A stretch of 64,000 bases of DNA from Carya illinoinensis (lineage: Eukaryota; Streptophyta; Magnoliopsida; Fagales; Juglandaceae): NCBI RefSeq assembly GCF_018687715.1, contig NC_056759.1, forward strand, positions 30,132,385 to 30,196,384. The letters are read 5' to 3'. The number at the start of each line of letters is the position of its first letter. The first letter of the stretch is position 1. Shown here in pieces: positions 57,615 through 64,000 of this stretch. The translations under genes and the position numbers were made by a program. A model generated the notes under the pieces. That model had not been told where the DNA came from. It did no database searches and worked only from the letters and a program-made list of their open reading frames with translations.

Positions 57615-60018
57615 AAAAATTCATAGATGCAAGCACAGAATCATCATCAAAGTTTATACCATGAACCAAACAAGCCTCAAGAGGGTCAGAAAAACTTGAC
57701 AAATCAAATTTATTTTGAACAAGAGTTTGGATCAGATTCATTTCCTGCACATCATCATCATCACCAGGTTGTTTACAAATATTGAAAATATTCAACTCCA
57801 AAGTCATGTTGCCAAAAGAAATTACCATCACACCACTCCTACAATTTATTAAAGCATTTGAGGTCGCAAGAAATGGCCTTCCCAAAATTATAGGAATTTG
57901 AGTGCAAACATCAAAGACAGGTTCCGTGTCCAAAACAATGAAATCCACTGGAAAATAAAATTTTCCTACTTGAACTAGCATGTCCTCAACTATCCCTCTC
58001 GGTATTTTAATTGAACGGTCAGCAAGTTGGAGTGTTACCTTGGTGGGTTTAAGTTCACCAAGACCCAACTGCTCATATACCGAGTAAGGTAGGAGGTTAA
58101 CACTAGCTCCAAGGTCAAGTAAAGCTTTTTCAATTTTAAAATTTCCAATAATACAGGAAATTGTTGGACAACCATGGTCTTTGTACTTTGGTGGAGAATT
58201 GTTCTGGAGGATGGCGCTTACCTGCTCAGTGAGGAAAGCCTTCTTCTGCACCTTCATCGTACGCTTTACTGTGCACAAATCTTTCAAAAATTTAGTATAC
58301 GAAAGAATCTGTTTGATTGCATCCAACAAAGGAATGTTGATTTTTACTTGTTTAAAAATTTCAAGAATATCAGCATTTTGAACCAACTTGTGAGAATGTT
58401 GCAATCTTTGGGGAAATGGGGCAGGTATTGGGGCTTTCACAGGCACATCTAATTCAACCTTCTCAAGTTCACCATCACTCTTGGAATTTAAAGAGTTGTT
58501 GGTCTCATCAACTTTCGTTGTTGAAATACTCTTATCAATTATTTTTCCACTGCGTAGAGTGGTGATGGACTTTGCATGTTCAAATTTTGAATCAGAATGA
58601 TTTGAATTTCTTACCTCAAATTTACCTTTTGGATTTGGCTGAGGTTGAGCAGGAAACTTACCCTTTTCTTGAGCATGTAATGCAGAGGTCAAGTCGCTAA
58701 TAGAACTTCTCATCTCAGTAATGGCCTGCATTGTCTGAGTGTTGATATTGGCTTGCCCCTGCATAAAATTCTGTAATGTCTCCTCAAGGGTTTTCTTATG
58801 TAGAGGCACATAAGGAGTAGAAGAAGATGGCCCTTGAGGATTTTGATTTATATTGGACTCATTCCTCCAACTAAAATTGGGATGATTTCTCCATCCAGGA
58901 TTATATGTTTCCGAATATGGGGAAGAAAATGGTCTCCGATAAGAATTCATGACATTTGCTTGTTCGTGCAAATCCTCTTTAAAAGCAGGGATTGTTGGAC
59001 AATCCTGAGTTAGGTGTCCACTAATCTCACAAATGCCGCAATTTTCTTCTTCCTTTTCAATGGCCTTAGCCGAGTTTACCTTCCTAAGTTCCATGGCTTC
59101 GACTTTTCTTGTCAGACTTGCTATCCTAGCATTTACATCATCATTTCCTTTAAGAACATACATACCTTCTTGAGACATGGCACTGAGTTTGAGCTTATTT
59201 GACCGATCAGAACGATCTGTGTTATCCCAAGATTGGACATTTTCAGCTAACTGGTCAAAATAGTCCCAAGCATCATCAGGATCTTTATTTAAAAATTCAC
59301 CGTTACACATCATTTCTACAAATTGACGCATTTGAGATGTTAAACCTTCATAGAAAAAACTAATTGTGCGCCAAGTCTCATAACCATGATGTGGGCAAGT
59401 TAGCAACAATTCTTTAAAACGTTCCCAACACTGAAAAAATGTTTCATTTTCCTTTTGAGAAAAATTCATAATATTTCTGCGAAGAGTGTTGGTCCTATGA
59501 GTAGGAAAAAACTTTTTTAAAAATTCTCTTTGCATTTCTTGCCAGGTGCCAATAGATCTTGGTCTCAAGGAGTTCAACCAATTTTTAGCTTTTTCTTTTA
59601 GAGAGAAAGGAAACAACTTTAATCTAACCACATCATCATTGATAGTTTGAGTTTGTAAAGTTGCACAAACCTCTTCAAATTCTTTTAAATGCAAATAAGG
59701 ACTTTCTGCATCTAAGCCAGGAAACTTGGGAAGTAATTGGATTACTCCTAGTTTTAAATCAAAATTCCCCATATTCGTAGGAAAAATCATACAAGATGGA
59801 GTACTTGTCCTTGTAGGCTGCAAATATTCACGCAAAGTTCTCATTGGCGGATTATTTTGTGCCTCTTCATTTTCTTGTTCATCATGAATACTATGATGGT
59901 CAGCCATCGTACTAGAATGAGAATTTTTTGAATTACCAGACAAAGTATCAACCAATTCACTTAAAACGATTTCCTCTCTTCTCAATCTACCCGTTTGATC
60001 ACGTTGCCACGAGATCAT
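57583..60018 (-). CDS. Gypsy gag-protease ORF, 811 aa
   Basis: Open from 60018 to 57583. The capsid region has MGNFDLKLGVIQLLPKF, FEEVCATL, AKNWLNSLRP and FFQCWERFKELL, a Retrotrans_gag pattern. A zinc knuckle follows (CGICEISGHLTQDC), a low-complexity linker, then the protease LLDLGASVNLLPYSVYEQLGL and IPIILGRPFLAT. It leaves the pol frame in a run of seven T's (57613-57619 as A's on the plus strand), beyond the protease. In related elements gag and pol form one frame, so I read this as a homopolymer frameshift mutation rather than programmed shifting. Confidence 0.9.
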   Translation of the reverse strand: MISWQRDQTGRLRREEIVLSELVDTLSGNSKNSHSSTMADHHSIHDEQENEEAQNNPPMRTLREYLQPTRTSTPSCMIFPTNMGNFDLKLGVIQLLPKFPGLDAESPYLHLKEFEEVCATLQTQTINDDVVRLKLFPFSLKEKAKNWLNSLRPRSIGTWQEMQREFLKKFFPTHRTNTLRRNIMNFSQKENETFFQCWERFKELLLTCPHHGYETWRTISFFYEGLTSQMRQFVEMMCNGEFLNKDPDDAWDYFDQLAENVQSWDNTDRSDRSNKLKLSAMSQEGMYVLKGNDDVNARIASLTRKVEAMELRKVNSAKAIEKEEENCGICEISGHLTQDCPTIPAFKEDLHEQANVMNSYRRPFSSPYSETYNPGWRNHPNFSWRNESNINQNPQGPSSSTPYVPLHKKTLEETLQNFMQGQANINTQTMQAITEMRSSISDLTSALHAQEKGKFPAQPQPNPKGKFEVRNSNHSDSKFEHAKSITTLRSGKIIDKSISTTKVDETNNSLNSKSDGELEKVELDVPVKAPIPAPFPQRLQHSHKLVQNADILEIFKQVKINIPLLDAIKQILSYTKFLKDLCTVKRTMKVQKKAFLTEQVSAILQNNSPPKYKDHGCPTISCIIGNFKIEKALLDLGASVNLLPYSVYEQLGLGELKPTKVTLQLADRSIKIPRGIVEDMLVQVGKFYFPVDFIVLDTEPVFDVCTQIPIILGRPFLATSNALINCRSGVMVISFGNMTLELNIFNICKQPGDDDDVQEMNLIQTLVQNKFDLSSFSDPLEACLVHGINFDDDSVLASMNFFARIYSYNGH

Positions 60019-60242
60019 TCATCATAGAGGATTGATCATAGAAAAAATAAAATGCAAAACAAGCAATAAAGTAAAAGAATTTTTTTTTTTAAACGAGATT
60101 ACCAAATGGTATGAGTATGGAAGCAATGTTACATGCTCTGTTTTTTTTTTTTCCGTGAAAAATCGTACCTGCAAAAAGAATATAAAAAACAATTAGCAAA
60201 AGATTTCTAAAATAAAAAAAAAAAATTATCACACGTTGCAAT

Positions 60243-60260
60243 TCCCCGGCAACGGCGCCA
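60243..60260 (-). promoter_or_regulatory. Primer-binding site, tRNA-Asp
   Basis: The plus strand TCCCCGGCAACGGCGCCA equals the 3' end of plant tRNA-Asp with CCA, so the element strand is complementary to it. Six bases separate it from the 5' LTR. Confidence 0.9.
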
Positions 60261-60266
60261 AAAACT

Positions 60267-62761
60267 TGTTGCGACTAAACATTGACTCAAATTAATGAAT
60301 CAAAAATCTAGTGCAGTTTTACCTGCAAGTATACAGGTGTTGTAGTATCTTACAGGATCGAATCTACAGGGATTGACTTTTGTGATAAAGAAAATAAATT
60401 CAGACAATGAAACAAAATTATTAAAAGAAACGTGCAATCAAATGAAGATTGATAAAATAACTGAATCAAACTAAAATGATAAAATAAATTGATATGGAAA
60501 AAGACTAAGGTTTTGAGGATCCGTCTAATAATTTATGATATTGTTTCCGATCGATTTACTTCAATTAAATTAGAATAATGATTCCGTTTAATTGGTAGAT
60601 TTAGCATTTAAGATCGAGAAAAACAGACACTTATGATTGAGCGTGAACGTTTGATGATTAAAGCATTTACAAATCTATTTGAATACCACAGGGATTCCTC
60701 AAGCATTCACTGTATTCAAAAATCACAATGAATCAAGACGAGTATATAGATAATCAAAATATCCAATAATAAAATCTTTCCATCAATCAAGCTCGCAAAA
60801 TAGATTTTACGTGGATTCGGAAACAATATTTAAATCATTAAACTTCACCTCTAACCTTAGTATGAAAATTTAGCCAAACATATTTATTACAAATACTATA
60901 GAAATCACATAAGCATTCTCCATTAAATAACTAACACAGGAAATACTAAGCAATAACTTAGAAACAACAAAATCTGAAATCCAATTGATACAGAGGAATA
61001 AAGCTCACGATAAAATAGAAATTGAAATTAAAAGATATTCATCAAGAAGAAGCTGTAGCCCCACCAGATGCCAAACGAAAAACATGAAGAAGCAAAAAAT
61101 AAAACTCCAACCACTTCAACTCCACGTTAAACTCAAGCATCAATCTCATCATGTTCCTTTCTCCACCAAAATAAATCTCATCCAATTAGATTACTCCAGC
61201 CGGCCTACACATCCATCCCCCACATCAACTTCTTTTCACATTAATTTATTCCAACCAATAAAGACTTAGAAACCGACTTGCTCTCTCCTAGCCATCATGA
61301 CTTTTCTCTCTTTTTGCTTGCTTAGGACCGACGGATTCAATGGGTATTTACTCTCAGCAAACTCCACCTCACTTACATCAAACCGACTACACACTTTCAA
61401 GAGAAAATAATTCCAGCCGTCTCTCCTTAACTCCAGCCAATTCCTATCTCAGCCAAAATAATTTCCCATGACCGACTCTAATCCCCAACCGACTCAAGTG
61501 CACTTGGTTGAAAATTCTGCACCGACTCCTCTCTCCAATTCTCTCCACTCCCCACGTAACCCTTTCACTCTACACCCACCAATTGCTACCCTTTACTTCT
61601 CTTCCTCCTTTTTTCGTCCCTACTCTTCTGAACTTACCTCTTTTTATAGCAAAAATCAATAGCCGAACAACTCCACTTGCCTCTTGAAGAATCATTTAAT
61701 TGGTTGTTTTCTCTAGTCTTGCACCCACCGGTTGGTCCTTCTCTAATCATGCACTGAATAATTAATCCCAGCCAACTACTCCACTAGCTGCCTATTGAAG
61801 AATCATTTAATTGAATAAATTTCCTCAATTCAAACCAAGCACGGTTCCACATTCCCCTCTCCCTCATCCGTTGCTTTATACTCCCTTTTCTTTATTCAAT
61901 GAATTTCCACCTTTAATCCCCTTTCTCTTCCACTAACTTTGTTGAAAATTCATACACACTCATCCACTCTCCTATCATTTTATTCCACCGTTCAGCCTTT
62001 CTTCTTTCAACTTTTGCACCCACCGGTTGGTCCCTCATTCCAGCACAACTCCAGCAAATCATGCACCGAATATACACAATCTTGCACGCACCGGTTGGTC
62101 CCTCTCTCCACACGTCTCTCCAGCTCCAAACTCATGCACCGATACCTCAATTCAATTAAATTCCTTCACGTCTACCCCTGCCTTCTTTCACTCACCTGCA
62201 CTTCACTTTTCAGTAAAAAACAAAGACACCTCTCATCACTTTCCAGCACAACACCAAGGCACCTCACTTCCTTCCTTTTTTCAGCACATGTCAACTCTTT
62301 GTATGACTTTAATGTTGCACCACCAAAATTTCAAGCCTCCGTGAGTTTTGTTCAACCATGAATCACATGCATCTTGAATAATCAAAGGAAGAAAATAACC
62401 ATTGATTCTTCATTTTGTGTCTTCTTTTTCAGCTGCCAAGCTTCCTCTCAATTAGTATGCATTTTTGATCATAAGTTCCAACCGGATCTCTTTTGAATTT
62501 TATTTAAACTGAAAATAAGAAGAAAGAAATAACACTCAAAAAATAAATTATCAAAAACAGACTATATATGTGAGGAAATATTGTCTCATTAAATCATAAT
62601 TATAAAATTAAGCATAAACATGATATCAATCAATTAAAAATCACAACTTGTATTTATGCTTATTAATCATTTTTTTCATCTAAAACCAATAATAGTGTCA
62701 CGAATAATTTAAAATACATTGGTTTTAAATAGCTAAAACATGCAATATTTCAGCTCAATCA
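60267..62761 (-). repeat. 5' LTR of the gypsy element, 2495 bp
   Basis: On the plus strand it runs from TGTTGCGACTAAAC to ..CTCAATCA. The AGTAC target duplication follows at 62762. Contains CT-rich, Pro/Ser-coding-like stretches (about 61440-62360) that stay open by composition; also present in the other LTR and not considered genes. Confidence 0.9.
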
Positions 62762-62766
62762 AGTAC

Positions 62767-63405
62767 CAATTAAATAGATATTTATAATGTAATTATAAAA
62801 TGCAATTATAATGTATAATTGTAAATATTTAAGTACTGTAATTAAATAGATTAATACTTAAAATCTAATTATACATTATTTAATTAAAGAATTATAATGT
62901 ATTAGTGAAAATATTTAAGTACTCTAATTAAATAGATTAATACTCTAAATATTCTTATAAAATATTTAATTAAGGAATTATAATGAATTATTGAAAATAT
63001 TTAAGTACTCTAATTAAATATATTAATTAGTTAAAATATAATTATAAAATAAATAATTAAAAAATTATAATTAAATATTTGAAAATATTTAAGTGCTCTA
63101 ATTAAATAGATTAATACTCTTAATACTCTTATAAAATATTTAATTAAATAATTATAATGAATTATTGAAAATATTTATGTACTCTAATTAAATATATTAA
63201 GTAGTTAAAATATAATTATAAAAGAATTAATTAAAAATTATAATTAAATATTTGAAAATATTTAAGTATTCTAATTAAGATGATTAACATGATGGAATAT
63301 ACTTATACAATATTTAATTAAAGAATTATAATGTATAATTAAAAATATTTAAGTATTCTAATTAAATAGATTAATACTTCATTTTATACATTTATTATAA
63401 TTTTA
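62767..63405. repeat. AT-rich tandem array of CACTA-2
   Basis: The inverse of the array at 16373-17040: 'gtactctaattaaatagatt' and variants recur about every 85-90 bp, some six to seven units. It leads directly into the TNPA-like gene. Confidence 0.8.
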
Positions 63406-63411
63406 AACAGA

Positions 63412-64000
63412 TATGCCTCCTAAACGCAAAAGAATATATGAGCCATTCCCACCACTTACTAACTCCTCATGTGATTCACCTGCCAACAATGGTGGGCTAA
63501 CATCACCAGAACCAGAACAAGGTATTTTATCACTGTATATCTTTTAAATAAAATAATTTGATTAAAATATATGTTTTAATTTTTGTATATATAGCTATTG
63601 TAAACCAGCACCGAGTTAGAGGCATTACGATGGGTGTCTGCATAGAGAAAGTAAGGAAAGTGGGTAAATATATTTTTGTAAGTTTACGTTTATTAATTCC
63701 ATTATCTAAATATATTTTTGTTACTTATACTAATTTTAATGTTTTTCTTTTTGTAGGACAAGATGATATCTCTTAAAGACACTGCCAGATCGAATGACGA
63801 CAAGACTAAGAGGCTAGAGGAACCTGCACTTGAGATAGAACAATTGAGGTCGAAGGAAAAAGAGTTGCTGACCCAATTAGATTAAGCAGCAGATTTAGAG
63901 GCAAGATTAGAAGAGATGCTACAATTAAATAACCAAAAAATGTTTGAACAATTCCAGTCAATGATGTCCCAAAACCCTATGCCACCACTACCACCACAAT
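63412..64000 (+). pseudogene. TNPA-like gene of CACTA-2, core deleted, runs off the window
   Basis: Exon 1 begins with ATG at about 63414 (MPPKRKRI, nearly identical to CACTA-1) and ends before GTATTT. Exon 2 (about 63594-63665) carries VNQHRVRGIT. Then the sequence jumps to the 3' part (about 63757 onward: DKMISLKDTA, KRLEEPALEIEQLRSKEKELL). The conserved Transposase_24 core seen at 11361-11576 in CACTA-1 is missing. There is a stop after LLTQLD at about 63883. Not functional as seen; the gene end is outside the window. Confidence 0.75.

Larger units (their letters stand above)
51479..62761 (-). mobile_element. Ty3-gypsy retrotransposon (Athila/Tat-like), nested in CACTA-2
   Basis: Minus-strand element of 11.3 kb flanked by the 5-bp duplication AGTAC (51474-51478 and 62762-62766). 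CACTA-1 shows the uninterrupted site near 17040-17052. It has long LTRs (about 2.4-2.5 kb), a tRNA-Asp primer site, gag-protease, then RT, RNase H and integrase in gypsy order. No env-like ORF is seen between integrase and the 3' LTR. The protease signature LDLGAS and the tRNA-Asp primer favour the Athila/Tat group. LTRs look nearly identical, but the coding part has one frameshift and two stops. Confidence 0.93.
48723..64000. mobile_element. CACTA-2: internally deleted relative of CACTA-1, inverted, runs off the window
   Basis: Starts CACTACAAGAAATTTAATTTTTAGGGACG, the inverted right end of CACTA-1. Colinear with the reverse complement of 20361-17050, except that nearly the whole plus-strand ORF of CACTA-1 is missing. 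After the nested gypsy element, the AT-rich tandem array (62767-63400) passes straight into the TNPA-like gene, so the TNPD-like gene is deleted. The left target duplication would be ACT (48720-48722); the right end is not in the window. A non-autonomous derivative. Confidence 0.9.

Noticed and set aside
57583..57619. Programmed ribosomal frameshift between gypsy gag and pol at the T7 run
   Set aside because: The shift falls after the protease, while related elements have one continuous gag-pol frame, and the next frame has further stops; a mutation is simpler.
62624..62640. Gypsy 5' LTR outer end at 62632, where similarity to the other LTR stops
   Set aside because: No target duplication there. 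AGTAC is found at 62762 matching 51474, and CACTA-1 sequence resumes right after it, so the true end is 62761.

Overview
The window is nuclear DNA of a flowering plant: AT-rich, with spliced genes (GT..AG introns), plant-type LTR retrotransposons, CACTA elements and MITEs. The CAD/mannitol-dehydrogenase genes and the retroelement families suit a woody rosid. A Fagales tree such as a Juglandaceae is my guess; the sequence alone does not prove it. I saw no rRNA, tRNA, CRISPR or prokaryotic features.

The host genes are a decayed tandem cluster of cinnamyl-alcohol-dehydrogenase-like (ELI3/mannitol-dehydrogenase type) genes, all on the minus strand. Two are intact five-exon genes, at 24429-26091 (362 aa) and 40043-41728 (361 aa), with identical intron positions and similar upstream sequence. 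Four remnants lie around them, near 21.0, 28.6, 32.1 and 48.2 kb.

Almost everything else is mobile DNA, and many insertions can be dated relative to each other. 1-9.5 kb: a hAT-like MITE, a 45-bp minisatellite, a Tourist-like MITE, a MULE-like MITE and a 3.7-kb non-autonomous CACTA element. Much of this stretch is duplicated at 43.2-46.4 kb, where empty insertion sites are preserved. 9844-20361: a complete 10.5-kb CACTA (En/Spm) element with a 3-bp target duplication, carrying broken TNPD-like and TNPA-like genes and a third, divergently oriented ORF of the 'putative plant transposon protein' type. 22.0-23.0 kb: a copia relic. 32462-39614: a complete Ty1-copia element with 506-bp LTRs and a CAATT target duplication. 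48723 to the window end: a second, inverted CACTA relative that lost its TNPD-like gene and was later hit by an 11.3-kb Ty3-gypsy element (51479-62761, AGTAC target duplication, tRNA-Asp primer site).

The observation most worth following is in the copia element. Its gag frame has no ATG of its own. A first-AUG mini-exon inside the LTR joins it in frame if a 1.6-kb intron containing the primer-binding site is removed. That would separate a translatable spliced RNA from an unspliced genomic RNA. This copy is dead or crippled: it has a gag frameshift, and an Asn replaces the first catalytic Asp of the reverse transcriptase.
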